64,000 nt of DNA from Chromohalobacter sarecensis (GTDB lineage: Bacteria > Pseudomonadota > Gammaproteobacteria > Pseudomonadales > Halomonadaceae), in assembly GCF_023061135.1 (NCBI RefSeq), contig NZ_JAKGAN010000001.1, positions 598,362-662,361 on the forward strand. The letters are read 5' to 3'. Every line of letters starts with the position of its first letter. Position 1 is the stretch's first letter. The position numbers were made by a program, and so were the translations under genes. Below, in pieces: positions 1 to 8,222 of the stretch. Below the pieces are notes generated by a model. It had not been told where the DNA came from. It ran no database searches and worked only from the letters and a program-made list of their open reading frames with translations.

Positions 1-1
1 C

Positions 2-454
2 GAGAAGGCGCTGGCCCCCGTTTGCAGCATCATCCTGATTACCGGCGCGGGCGGCATGTTCGGCGGTGTTCTCACCGCCAGTGGTATCGGCGAGGCATTG
101 GCCGATAGCCTGCAGACGCTGGGGCTGCCCATCCTCGTGGCGGGGTATGTAATCGCTGCAGTGATCCGCATTGCGCAAGGCTCGGCGACGGTCGCCGGTA
201 CCACAGCGGCTGGCATTATCGCCCCGGCGGTGATCGATTCCTCGCTGAGCGGTATGCCGCTGGCATGTGTGGTGGTCGCCACGGTGGCAGGCGCCATCGG
301 CTATTCCCACGTCAACGACTCCGGCTTCTGGCTGGTCGGGCGTTTCCTGGGCATGGAAACCAAGACCATGCTCAAGACTTGGAGCGTGATCTCCACGGCG
401 ATTTCACTGATGGCCTTCGGTCTCGCCTGGCTACTCTTCGCCGTGCTGACGTAA
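2..454 (+). CDS. GntP-family gluconate/sugar-acid permease, C-terminal part
   Basis: The reading frame is open from the first bases of the window, so only the last 150 or so residues of the gene are present. The protein is very hydrophobic and carries the C-terminal signatures of gluconate:H+ symporters (GntP/GntT family): ITGAGGMFGGVL, IRIAQGSATVA and the SHVNDSGFWLVGRF block, followed by LKTW and a last membrane helix. Full-length members have about 440-450 residues and 12-14 membrane segments, so roughly two thirds lie outside the window. Members import gluconate or related sugar acids across the inner membrane; the exact substrate cannot be read from this fragment. A GC-rich hairpin follows the stop. 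Confidence 0.88.
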   Translation, partial: EKALAPVCSIILITGAGGMFGGVLTASGIGEALADSLQTLGLPILVAGYVIAAVIRIAQGSATVAGTTAAGIIAPAVIDSSLSGMPLACVVVATVAGAIGYSHVNDSGFWLVGRFLGMETKTMLKTWSVISTAISLMAFGLAWLLFAVLT

Positions 455-465
455 GCACCGTCAAA

Positions 466-491
466 GCCGCCGCCGAAGTTTCGGCGGCGGC
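466..491. terminator. GC-rich hairpin after the permease gene
   Basis: A perfect 11-bp stem (GCCGCCGCCGA with TCGGCGGCGGC) closes on the loop AGTT, 11 bases after the permease stop. No T-run follows, so it is at best a weak intrinsic terminator or an mRNA-stabilising 3' hairpin. Confidence 0.5.
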
Positions 492-554
492 ATGCAAACG
501 AAAAGGCCTGATATACTCCTTCGTCATAATGCTGCGACCCCATAAGGCTAACGC

Positions 555-1259
555 ATGACGCGGGATTGGTTGCGCAGGGGACTGCGCTTTTTGCTATTCG
601 TGATACTCGGCTTCGTTGGGCTATCGGTGCTCCTGGTGCTGGTGTTTCGCGTGGTGCCGGTATTCGGTTCAACGGTGATGCTGGAACGCAAGATCGAGTC
701 GTGGGTGAGTGGCGAGCCGATCTCGATCCATCAGCAGTGGCGGCCGTGGGCGTCGCTTTCCGACAATGCCAAGCTGGCGGTGATCGCTTCCGAGGACCAG
801 CGCTTTCCCATGCATCACGGCTTCGATTTCGACCAGATGCAAAAGGCACTCGACGCTTGGTTCAGTGGCGACAGCCTGCGTGGCGCCAGCACTATCAGCC
901 AGCAGACCGCCAAGAACCTGTTCCTGTGGACCGGACGGACCTGGGTGCGCAAGGGCTTCGAAGCCTGGTTCACGGTATTGATCGAATTGCTGTGGCCCAA
1001 AGAGCGCATCCTCGAGGTGTATCTCAATGTGGTGGAGTGGGATAGCGGCGTGTTCGGTCTCGAAGCCGCCGCGCAGCATTATTTTGGCGTGAGCGCCGGC
1101 CAGCTCACCGTCGCGCAGGCCAGCCGTCTGGCGGCGATTCTGCCCAATCCGCGCGAGTGGAGTGCATCGCGGCCGTCGGCGTACATTCAGCAACGCAGCC
1201 AGTGGATTCGGCAGCAAATGCGTCAGTTGGGCGGCAGCGCCTACCTCGAGCGTCTGTGA
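555..1259 (+). CDS. mtgA: Monofunctional biosynthetic peptidoglycan transglycosylase MtgA
   Basis: 234 residues, the usual size of MtgA. One N-terminal membrane anchor (about residues 10-36) precedes a glycosyltransferase family 51 domain. The GT51 motifs are visible: ASEDQRF with the catalytic glutamate near residue 79, the RGASTISQQTAKNLFL block, RKGFEAWFTVLIELLWPKERILEVYLN, and GVFGLEAAAQHYF. The enzyme polymerises lipid II into glycan strands at the periplasmic face of the inner membrane and lacks a transpeptidase domain. The ATG follows the upstream hairpin by about 60 bases with no strong Shine-Dalgarno. It appears to be a housekeeping gene between two sugar-related loci. Confidence 0.95.
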   Translation: MTRDWLRRGLRFLLFVILGFVGLSVLLVLVFRVVPVFGSTVMLERKIESWVSGEPISIHQQWRPWASLSDNAKLAVIASEDQRFPMHHGFDFDQMQKALDAWFSGDSLRGASTISQQTAKNLFLWTGRTWVRKGFEAWFTVLIELLWPKERILEVYLNVVEWDSGVFGLEAAAQHYFGVSAGQLTVAQASRLAAILPNPREWSASRPSAYIQQRSQWIRQQMRQLGGSAYLERL

Positions 1260-1318
1260 GCGCTGGCATTGTGCTGGCCGCTGTCAGTGCGGCTGTCTTT
1301 ATCAGATAAGGAGTCCTC

Positions 1319-2245
1319 ATGAAGTCGGTTTCCGTGGCCATTGTCGGGTTCGGCAAGATCGCCCAAGACCAGCATGTGTCTGCGCTCAATGACAACGCGG
1401 CGTTCACGCTCGACGCGGTGGCCAGTCGCAATGCGTCGCTGGAGGGCGTCGCGCATTTTCGCGATATTCAGACCCTGCTCGATGAGCGCCCGGATATTCA
1501 GGCGATCTCGCTGTGCGCACCGCCGCAAGTGCGTTATCGCCAGGCGCGCGCGGCCATCGCCGCGGGCAAGCATGTGATGTTGGAAAAACCGCCGGGCGCG
1601 ACCCTGAGCGAAGTGGAAGATCTACGTGCCCAGGCCGAGCGCGCCGGCGTGACGCTGTTCGCGACCTGGCATTCGCGTTGCGCGGCGGGAGTCGCCCAGG
1701 CCCGCGAATGGCTGAGCGCGCGTCGCGTGACTTCGGTCAATGTGCAATGGAAGGAAGACGTGCGGCGCTGGCACCCCGGCCAGGAATGGATCTGGGAAGC
1801 TGGCGGCTTGGGTGTTTTCGACCCCGGCATCAATGCGCTGTCGATCATCACTGCGATTCTGCCCGAACCGTTCTTTCTCACTCAGGGCGAGCTGGAAGTC
1901 CCCGTCAACCGGCAGGGGCCGATCGCGGCGACGCTGGCGTTCCGCGACGTGCATGATGCCGACATTCGGGCCGAGTTCGATTGGCGCCAGACGGGGTCGC
2001 AGACCTGGGACATTCACATCGAGACCGACGCCGGACCGCTATCGCTGACCCAGGGCGGCAGCCGTTTGACTATCGGTGATGAGGTGGTGCTGGAGGGCGG
2101 TGATGCTGAATATCCCGGGCTCTACGCACGCTTTGCCGAGCTCATCGCCAATGGCGAGAGCGATGTCGATGTCACGCCGCTACGCCATGTCGCCGATGCT
2201 TTCCTGCTCGGCCAGCGGGTCAGTGTCGAGGCCTTCAATGAGTGA
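1319..2245 (+). CDS. Gfo/Idh/MocA-family L-arabinose / D-galactose 1-dehydrogenase
   Basis: 308 residues with an N-terminal Rossmann fold (VAIVGFGKIAQDQH, residues 6-19), the EKPPGATL motif carrying the catalytic-site lysine (about residue 90), and the GGLGVFDPGINALS segment. From memory it closely resembles the NAD(P)+-dependent L-arabinose 1-dehydrogenase (AraA) of Azospirillum brasilense, including ATWHSRCA and WKEDVRRWHPGQ. That enzyme oxidises L-arabinose (and D-galactose) to the lactone, the first step of the non-phosphorylative pathway. An AAGGAG ribosome site lies 7 bases before the ATG. The araFGH importer starts about 1 kb downstream beyond a convergent LysR gene, which fits a sugar-oxidation locus. 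The lactonase and dehydratases of the pathway are not in the window. No symbol is given because araA also names an isomerase. Confidence 0.85.
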   Translation: MKSVSVAIVGFGKIAQDQHVSALNDNAAFTLDAVASRNASLEGVAHFRDIQTLLDERPDIQAISLCAPPQVRYRQARAAIAAGKHVMLEKPPGATLSEVEDLRAQAERAGVTLFATWHSRCAAGVAQAREWLSARRVTSVNVQWKEDVRRWHPGQEWIWEAGGLGVFDPGINALSIITAILPEPFFLTQGELEVPVNRQGPIAATLAFRDVHDADIRAEFDWRQTGSQTWDIHIETDAGPLSLTQGGSRLTIGDEVVLEGGDAEYPGLYARFAELIANGESDVDVTPLRHVADAFLLGQRVSVEAFNE

Positions 2246-2268
2246 TCGCGTCTTGGTGTGGATGTGAT

Positions 2269-3207
2269 TCAGTGCCCACGGATGATCTCGCGCAGGGTCG
2301 ACATCAACGCCGCTGCGCCGGGTGAGAGGCGCTGTTCGCGTAGGCTGACCAGGCCGTAAGGTTGCACGCTCAATGCCTCCGGGAACGGCAGAATGCGAAA
2401 GCGCGGTTGGTCGCAGAGCAGCTCCGCAACCTGTTGCGTGGTAACCGTCACGGTATCCGATTTATCGACCATGGCCAGCGCCACCAGGATGTCCGACGTA
2501 TCGACGATTTGACGCGGTAACGCCACACCATGGTGTAGGAATAAATGGTCGACCCGCTGGCGCATCAAGGCGCCAGGTGGTTGCAGCACCCAAGGATAGT
2601 CGACCATTGCCGCCAGGTTCAGTGATTCGCGATGAGCCAGTGGATGGTCGGCGCGGCACACGAAGCACAACGCCTCCTCGCCGATCTCCTCGAAGACGAA
2701 ATCGCCCGCCGGAAGCGTCGAGGGAATCCGTGCGATGGCGAAGTCGAACTCGCCCTCCATGAGGCGCGGGATCAGCGCGTGACTGACGTCCACGTCGATG
2801 CTGACCTTGAGGTTGGGGCGGTCGCGATGCACGCGCTCCACCGCGCTGGTCAGCAGCGTGACGGCGGGCGCCATGACCGTGCCCACCGAGACACTCCCCG
2901 CGCTGCCCGCATGCAGTGCGTTCAATTCGTCGCCCGCCTGATGGAGCGACGATATGATGCCGCGCGCGTGGCGGATCACCGTCTCGCCGTACCAATTGGG
3001 TGTGATGCCGCGCGGGTGTCGGTCGAACAGCACAAGGCCGAGCTGGCTTTCCAGCTCCCCCAGCAGCTTGGACGCTGCCGGCTGACTCATTCCCAGGCGC
3101 TCGGCGGCGCGGTGCAGGTTGCGTAGCTCGTCCAGTGCAATGAATAGCTGCAAATGGCGCAACTTTAGTCGCACCTTCATGAACCAGTCAGTGGGCAAGG
3201 AGCTCAT
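2269..3207 (-). CDS. LysR-family regulator, GbpR-like, divergent from araF
   Basis: 312 residues. An N-terminal winged helix-turn-helix (about residues 14-72, RLGMSQPAASKLLGELESQLG) precedes a LysR substrate-binding domain. The sequence resembles GbpR, the regulator of galactose/arabinose-binding-protein genes in Agrobacterium and Azospirillum. It is transcribed away from araF and converges on the sugar dehydrogenase gene, leaving 23 bases between stops. This is the standard layout for a LysR activator controlling the divergent importer operon, with the pathway sugar or a derivative as likely inducer (inference). A second start, MKVRLKLRHL at position 3180, matches the usual family N-terminus better; neither start has a clear Shine-Dalgarno. 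Confidence 0.85.
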   Translation of the reverse strand: MSSLPTDWFMKVRLKLRHLQLFIALDELRNLHRAAERLGMSQPAASKLLGELESQLGLVLFDRHPRGITPNWYGETVIRHARGIISSLHQAGDELNALHAGSAGSVSVGTVMAPAVTLLTSAVERVHRDRPNLKVSIDVDVSHALIPRLMEGEFDFAIARIPSTLPAGDFVFEEIGEEALCFVCRADHPLAHRESLNLAAMVDYPWVLQPPGALMRQRVDHLFLHHGVALPRQIVDTSDILVALAMVDKSDTVTVTTQQVAELLCDQPRFRILPFPEALSVQPYGLVSLREQRLSPGAAALMSTLREIIRGH

Positions 3208-3367
3208 GGTGTCTGGCCTCAGGAGAAAACAATAACAAAATGGATATCGGTATTTCTGTCAAGTGGCATTAGCCGGTTATTTCGCTGATGCCTATTGTTC
3301 AGACTGTTAAGTAACCTTCTTAGTAACACAACAACAATCCCCTTCAAGGGATACAGGAGGACGCCGG
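3208..3367. promoter_or_regulatory. Divergent control region between the LysR gene and araF
   Basis: 160 bases, visibly AT-richer than the flanking genes, holding the start regions of both the regulator and araFGH. The araF Shine-Dalgarno AGGAGG (3355-3360) sits 7 bases before its ATG. A LysR operator is expected here but I could not pick one T-N11-A box with confidence. Confidence 0.55.
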
Positions 3368-4375
3368 ATGTCATTAACAACACCGATGACGCGTACGCTA
3401 ATAGGGATGGCCGTGGGCTTGGCGCTAAGCGCCGGACCGTTGACGGCACAAGCCCAGAGCGATGAGGACGTCAAGATGGGCTTCATCGTCAAGAAGCCCG
3501 AGCAGGCGTGGTTCATCAACGAGCAAGAGGCCGCGACCAAGCTCGGTGAGGAAAAAGGCTTCGAAGTGGTGCGCTTGTCGGGCGAGGACGGCCAGGAAGT
3601 GCTGAGTGCCATCGATAACCTCAACTCGCAAGGCGCCCAAGGCTTCGTGATCTGTCCGCCGGATGTGCGGTTGGGGCCGGCGATCATGAACCGCGCCAAG
3701 CAGTACGGCATGAAGGTCGTGACCGTCGATGACCGCTTCCTCAATAGTGACGGGGAGCCCATGGAGGACGTGCCGCATCTAGGGATGTCCGGCTACAAGA
3801 TCGGCGAGCAGGTCGGCAATGCCATCGCCGAGGAGATGGACAATCGTGGCTGGGACCCGGACGAGGTCGCGGCGCTGCGCATTACCAACTATGAATTGCC
3901 CACCGCGAAAGAGCGTACCGACGGTGCCACGGCCGCGCTGCTCGAGTCCGGTTTCAAGAAGGACAACATCTTCGATGCGCCGCAGCAGAATACCGATACC
4001 AGCAGCGCGTTCTCGGCGGCCTCGCCGGTGTTCTCCAAGCGTGGCGATTTCGAGCATTGGGTAATCTACGCGCTCAACGAAGAGAGCGTGCTTGGCGGCG
4101 TGCGCGCGAGTGAACAGTACGGCCTCGATCCGGATCAGGTCATCGGGGTGGGCATCAACGGCTCCGGCGCGGCCTTCGCCGAATTCTCGCGTGAGACGCC
4201 GACCGGCTTCTACGGCACCGTTGCGGTGAGTTCGACCATGCATGGGCGCCAGTCGGCGGATAACCTCTACCAGTGGATCACCGACGGCGAGAAGCCCAAG
4301 GCCAATACCGAAACCACCGGCAAGCTGATGACGCGGGATAACTGGAAGGACGTACGGGAAGAGTTGGGTTTGTAA
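3368..4375 (+). CDS. araF: L-arabinose ABC transporter periplasmic binding protein AraF
   Basis: 335 residues: a Sec signal peptide (about 1-29, cleavage after AQA) and a periplasmic binding protein fold of the ribose/arabinose cluster. The match to E. coli AraF is clear along the length: GFIVKKPEQAWF, GFEVVRL, AIDNLNSQGAQGFVICPPD, LGPAIMNRAKQYGMKVVTVDDRF, LGGVRASEQYG and the GIGINGSGA segment. It captures L-arabinose (possibly also D-galactose) in the periplasm and delivers it to AraGH. First gene of araFGH, 54 bases before araG. Probably controlled by the divergent LysR gene. Sugar preference is inferred from similarity and from the neighbouring dehydrogenase. Confidence 0.92.
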   Translation: MSLTTPMTRTLIGMAVGLALSAGPLTAQAQSDEDVKMGFIVKKPEQAWFINEQEAATKLGEEKGFEVVRLSGEDGQEVLSAIDNLNSQGAQGFVICPPDVRLGPAIMNRAKQYGMKVVTVDDRFLNSDGEPMEDVPHLGMSGYKIGEQVGNAIAEEMDNRGWDPDEVAALRITNYELPTAKERTDGATAALLESGFKKDNIFDAPQQNTDTSSAFSAASPVFSKRGDFEHWVIYALNEESVLGGVRASEQYGLDPDQVIGVGINGSGAAFAEFSRETPTGFYGTVAVSSTMHGRQSADNLYQWITDGEKPKANTETTGKLMTRDNWKDVREELGL

Positions 4376-4429
4376 GACTGCCGCCCGCGCCTCGGGGCGT
4401 GGGCCCCTTTCTTCCTTCAGGAGCTCCGT

Positions 4430-5923
4430 ATGTCCGAGGCTTTTCTCAGTTTCGACGACATCGTCGTCGAATTCCCCGGTGTGAGGGCTCTCGATGGTGT
4501 GAGCTTTGCCGCTAAGGCCGGTGAGGTGCATGCCTTGATGGGCGAGAACGGCGCCGGAAAATCGACCTTGCTCAAGGTGCTCAGTGGCGTCAATCGTCCT
4601 TCCTCGGGCCAGCTGTGGATCGACGGTCAATCGTATGTCTTTGCCAACGCCCGGGAGGCGCTGGCCCAAGGCATCGCGATCATCTATCAAGAACTCACGC
4701 TGTCACCCAACTTGTCGGTGGCCGAGAACCTGTTGTTGGGGCAGTTGCCGAAACGCGGCGGCTTCATCGACCGGCGCACCATGAAGGCGCGCGCCCGGGA
4801 AATTCTCGAAGAACTCGGCGAAGGCGAGATCGACCCGGCTACCAAGGTGCGGGAGCTTTCCATCGGTCAACAGCAAATGATCGAGATCGGTCGTGCGCTA
4901 TTGCGCGACGCCAAGATTATCGCCTTCGACGAGCCTACCAGTAGCCTTTCCGTGCAGGAGACGCGTCAGCTCAAGCGAATCGTCGCGCGACTGCGCGACG
5001 AGGGACGCGTGGTGTTGTACGTCACCCATCGCATGGAAGAGGTCTTCGAAATGTGCGATGCGCTGACGGTGTTCCGCGATGGGCGCCATATTCGCACGCA
5101 CGAGACGCTGGACGGTGTCGATCAAGACACCTTGGTCGGCGAGATGGTGGGGCGTCAGATCGAGGATGTGTATGGCTTCAGGCAGCGGGCCATGGGCGAT
5201 GTCTTGATGCGTATCGACGACTTGCAAGGTCGGGGAGTGCGCAAGCCGATCAGCCTGGAAATGAAACGCGGCGAAGTGTTCGGTCTCTTTGGGCTTGTCG
5301 GCGCCGGACGCAGTGAGTTGATGCGGCTGGTGTGTGGCGTGGAAAAGGCAAGCCAGGGGCAGGTAACGTTTCGCGGCAAAACGGGTGTCTTTACCTCACC
5401 ACAACAGGCGATTCGCGCGGGCATCGCGATGTGTCCCGAGGATCGCAAATCCCAAGGCATCTTCCCCGTGGCGAGTGTCGCCGACAATCTCAATATCAGT
5501 TGTCGGCGTTTCTTCAAGCGCTGGGGCGTGTTTCGTCATGCCGGGCGCGAAGCCGATAACGCCAAGACCTATATCCAGCGTTTGAGTATCAAGACGCCGA
5601 ACCACCGCACGCCGATCAATACGCTGTCGGGGGGTAACCAGCAGAAGGTGATTCTCGGGCGCTGGCTGGCGGAGGAGATCGACTTGTTCGTGATGGACGA
5701 GCCTACGCGGGGCATCGATGTGGGGGCGCGGCGCGATATCTACACCTTGCTGTATGACCTGGCAGATCAAGGCAAGGGCGTGATCGTGATTTCCAGTGAC
5801 CTCGCCGAAGTCAGTTCGATCTGCGATCGCATCGGCGTCATGCGCGATGGTGTCCTAGTCGATATCGTACCGCGCGAGCAGGCGACCCAGGAGCGCCTGC
5901 TGGGATTGGCGCTTCCGGCTTGA
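4430..5923 (+). CDS. araG: L-arabinose ABC transporter ATP-binding protein AraG
   Basis: 497 residues, two fused ABC ATPase domains as in monosaccharide importers. The first half has Walker [10 protein letters not shown] (38-46), signature LSIGQQQ (143-149) and Walker B IIAFDEPT (163-170). The second half has the altered Walker [10 protein letters not shown] typical of the inactive site in this family, and signature LSGGNQQK. It drives AraH-mediated uptake from the cytoplasmic face. AGGAG lies 6 bases before the ATG. The stop is followed directly by a short tandem repeat before araH. Confidence 0.93.
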   Translation: MSEAFLSFDDIVVEFPGVRALDGVSFAAKAGEVHALMGENGAGKSTLLKVLSGVNRPSSGQLWIDGQSYVFANAREALAQGIAIIYQELTLSPNLSVAENLLLGQLPKRGGFIDRRTMKARAREILEELGEGEIDPATKVRELSIGQQQMIEIGRALLRDAKIIAFDEPTSSLSVQETRQLKRIVARLRDEGRVVLYVTHRMEEVFEMCDALTVFRDGRHIRTHETLDGVDQDTLVGEMVGRQIEDVYGFRQRAMGDVLMRIDDLQGRGVRKPISLEMKRGEVFGLFGLVGAGRSELMRLVCGVEKASQGQVTFRGKTGVFTSPQQAIRAGIAMCPEDRKSQGIFPVASVADNLNISCRRFFKRWGVFRHAGREADNAKTYIQRLSIKTPNHRTPINTLSGGNQQKVILGRWLAEEIDLFVMDEPTRGIDVGARRDIYTLLYDLADQGKGVIVISSDLAEVSSICDRIGVMRDGVLVDIVPREQATQERLLGLALPA

Positions 5924-5962
5924 GTTGCCGGCCAACTGAGTTGTCGACCAACTGAGTTGCTC
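5922..5962. repeat. 16-bp tandem repeat with internal dyads between araG and araH
   Basis: Units GAGTTGCCGGCCAACT (5922-5937) and GAGTTGTCGACCAACT (5938-5953) are followed by a partial unit GAGTTGCTC (5954-5962). Each full unit is itself a dyad, AGTTG-N5-CAACT. The repeat begins inside the araG stop codon and ends 29 bases before araH. Confidence 0.8.
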
Positions 5963-5991
5963 ACCGCTAACAACATGAAGAGATCGACCAC

Positions 5992-6993
5992 ATGAGCACA
6001 GACAAACTGGCCGCTTCCGATACTTCGCCGACGGCACCCAAACCGCGTGCCAAGGCATTACGCACATTGCTCGACACCTCCGGGTTGATTGCGATCTTTT
6101 TCGCCCTCTTTATCGCCTTGGCGATTTTCGTCCCGGACTTTCTGACCGGTCGCAATATCGTCGGCTTGCTGCTTTCGGTGACCCTGATCGGCACCATCGC
6201 GACCACCATGATGATGGTGCTGGCACTCGGCGAGGTGGACTTGTCGGTGGCCTCCATCGTTGCCTTTACCGGCGTGGTGGCCGCCGTCGTGACGTCGACC
6301 TCGGGTAGCGTCTTCATCGGCGTGCTCGTGGGAGTGGCCGCCGGTGGCGCAGTGGGCGCTTTCAATGGCTTCGTGGTGTCCAAGTTCGGCATCAATTCAT
6401 TGATTGCTACCCTGGCGGCGATGGAGTTCGTGCGCGGCTTGGCCTACATCACCTCCGGTGGCGATGCGGTCATGATTACGGTGCCGGGATTCTTCGACCT
6501 GGGCAGTGCTTCATTTCTGGGGCTGACGCTGCCGGTCTGGACCATGATCGTATGTTTCGTGGTCTTCGGCATCGTGCTCAACATGACGGCATTCGGGCGC
6601 AACACCCTGGCGACCGGTGGCAATGCCGAGGCGGCGAGCTTGGCCGGGGTCAACGTGCGGCGCCTGAAAATCACGGTATTTGCCCTGCAAGGCATCGTCG
6701 CGGGGATCGCCGGGGTATTGTTGGCCTCACGCATGGGACTGGGTGATCCCAATACCTCGATGGGGCTCGAGCTGGCGGTGATTTCCGCCTGCGTGCTGGG
6801 CGGTGTCTCGCTGTCCGGTGGGGTCGCCTCGATCACCGGCGTGCTGGTTGGCGTACTGATCATGGGCTGCGTGCAGAACGCCATGGGACTACTCAACGTG
6901 CCCACCTTCTATCAGTATCTGGTACGTGGTGCGATCCTACTGCTGGCGGTGATGTTCGACCGCTGGAAACAAACGCGCCGCGCCAAGGGATGA
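5992..6993 (+). CDS. araH: L-arabinose ABC transporter permease AraH
   Basis: 333 residues with a cytoplasmic N-terminus of about 30 residues and eight or more hydrophobic segments, the BPD_transp_2 permease type. The family signature near the C-terminus is present (RMGLGDPNTSMGLELAVISACVLGG, followed by GVASITGVLVG). It forms the membrane channel of the AraFGH importer. The spacing to araG (68 bases) is larger than usual for this operon type and contains the tandem repeat. The gene is followed after 106 bases by the GguC-like gene on the same strand. Confidence 0.92.
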   Translation: MSTDKLAASDTSPTAPKPRAKALRTLLDTSGLIAIFFALFIALAIFVPDFLTGRNIVGLLLSVTLIGTIATTMMMVLALGEVDLSVASIVAFTGVVAAVVTSTSGSVFIGVLVGVAAGGAVGAFNGFVVSKFGINSLIATLAAMEFVRGLAYITSGGDAVMITVPGFFDLGSASFLGLTLPVWTMIVCFVVFGIVLNMTAFGRNTLATGGNAEAASLAGVNVRRLKITVFALQGIVAGIAGVLLASRMGLGDPNTSMGLELAVISACVLGGVSLSGGVASITGVLVGVLIMGCVQNAMGLLNVPTFYQYLVRGAILLLAVMFDRWKQTRRAKG

Positions 6994-7099
6994 CCTTTTT
7001 TACAACGCAAGCTGTATTACTATCGATGGCGGACGCAGCGTGGTCTATCACGACTGAGTCCGCCATACCATTGACTCGGCCTTCAGGAGAGCCCATTAC

Positions 7100-8107
7100 A
7101 TGCAACTCGCACAAGCCAGAATCGACAGTGGAGACCGCATGGTCCTGGCGATCGACGATGACCCGACGCAGGCTCGCCGTCTGGAAGGCGCGGAAAGCGT
7201 GCTGACCCTGGCGCATATCGCACTCGAGCGTGGCGTCGGACTGGCTGCGCTGATCGAGGAGTGGCCGGGGGATGCACGTGTCGACGCGGTGGCGTTGTCC
7301 GATCAAGGTCGCCTGTTGGCGCCGCTCGATCATCCCGATCCGGCACACTTGTTGGTCACCGGCACCGGGCTGACGCATCTCGGCAGCGCCGAGGGACGCG
7401 ACAAGATGCACCGCCAGATGAACGAGGCGGACCAGAGCGAAGCGCCGCTTACCGACTCGATGAAGATGTTCCGCAAAGGGGTGGAAGGTGGCAAACCCGC
7501 GGCGGGCGATTTCGGCGTGCAGCCTGAGTGGTTCTACAAGGGTGACGGCGGCATCGTCATGGCGCCGGGCGAGGCTCTGAACATGCCGCATTTCGCGCTG
7601 GATGGCGGCGAGGAACCGGAAGTCGCCGGCCTGTACCTGATCGACAACAACGGTGTGCCGCGTCGCATCGGCTATGCGCTGGGCAACGAGTTCTCCGATC
7701 ACGTCACCGAGCGCGAGAACTACCTGTACCTGGCACATTCCAAGCTGCGCGCCTGTTCCTTCGGGCCGACGCTGCTCGTCGACGAACTCCCCAGCGACGT
7801 GCAAGGCACCTCGCGTATCCGGCGCGATGGCGGTGTTCTATGGGAGAAGCCGTTCATCTCCGGCGAGGACAACATGTGCCACAGCCTCGCCAATCTCGAG
7901 GCGCATCATTTCAAGTACGCGCAGTTTTGCCGTCCGGGTGACGTACACGTGCATTTCTTCGGCACTGCGACGCTGAGTTTCAGCGACGGTATCAGCGCCC
8001 AGCCGGGGGATGTCTTCGAGATCGACGCCAAGCCGTTTGCCTTGCCGCTGCGCAACCCGCTGGCCAAGGACGCCGCCGCGCCCGTGCCGAGCGTCAAACC
8101 TCTTTAA
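7100..8107 (+). CDS. GguC/AraD1-family protein of the sugar-acid pathway
   Basis: 335 residues, resembling the GguC/AraD1 family found beside gguAB/chvE and araFGH importers in proteobacteria; the C-terminal two thirds looks related to the fumarylacetoacetate hydrolase (FAH) superfamily. AGGAG (7084-7088) lies 11 bases before the ATG. Position after araFGH and near the sugar 1-dehydrogenase points to a step in oxidative L-arabinose/D-galactose breakdown, perhaps on a 2-keto-3-deoxy sugar acid. I do not know a settled reaction for the family, so the role is inference. The operon is closed by a strong bidirectional terminator. Confidence 0.75.
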   Translation: MQLAQARIDSGDRMVLAIDDDPTQARRLEGAESVLTLAHIALERGVGLAALIEEWPGDARVDAVALSDQGRLLAPLDHPDPAHLLVTGTGLTHLGSAEGRDKMHRQMNEADQSEAPLTDSMKMFRKGVEGGKPAAGDFGVQPEWFYKGDGGIVMAPGEALNMPHFALDGGEEPEVAGLYLIDNNGVPRRIGYALGNEFSDHVTERENYLYLAHSKLRACSFGPTLLVDELPSDVQGTSRIRRDGGVLWEKPFISGEDNMCHSLANLEAHHFKYAQFCRPGDVHVHFFGTATLSFSDGISAQPGDVFEIDAKPFALPLRNPLAKDAAAPVPSVKPL

Positions 8108-8163
8108 GTCTGGCGGGTAAGCCCTGCGAGCCAGCCTCGCGAGCCCTTTCGACTCGATATAAC

Positions 8164-8193
8164 AAAGGCCGCTGGAGCATTCCAGCGGCCTTT
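8164..8193. terminator. Bidirectional intrinsic terminator between convergent operons
   Basis: A perfect 13-bp stem, AAAGGCCGCTGGA with TCCAGCGGCCTTT, closes on GCAT. A-rich and T-rich ends on both sides suit termination of the ara/gguC operon (+) and the dctPQM operon (-). Confidence 0.85.
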
Positions 8194-8222
8194 GGCGTTG
8201 AGGCGGGGAAAGATGATGTCGA

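Noticed and set aside
3779..4690. Long - strand frame opposite araF and the start of araG
   Set aside because: Antisense shadow; both sense genes are strongly supported by family motifs.
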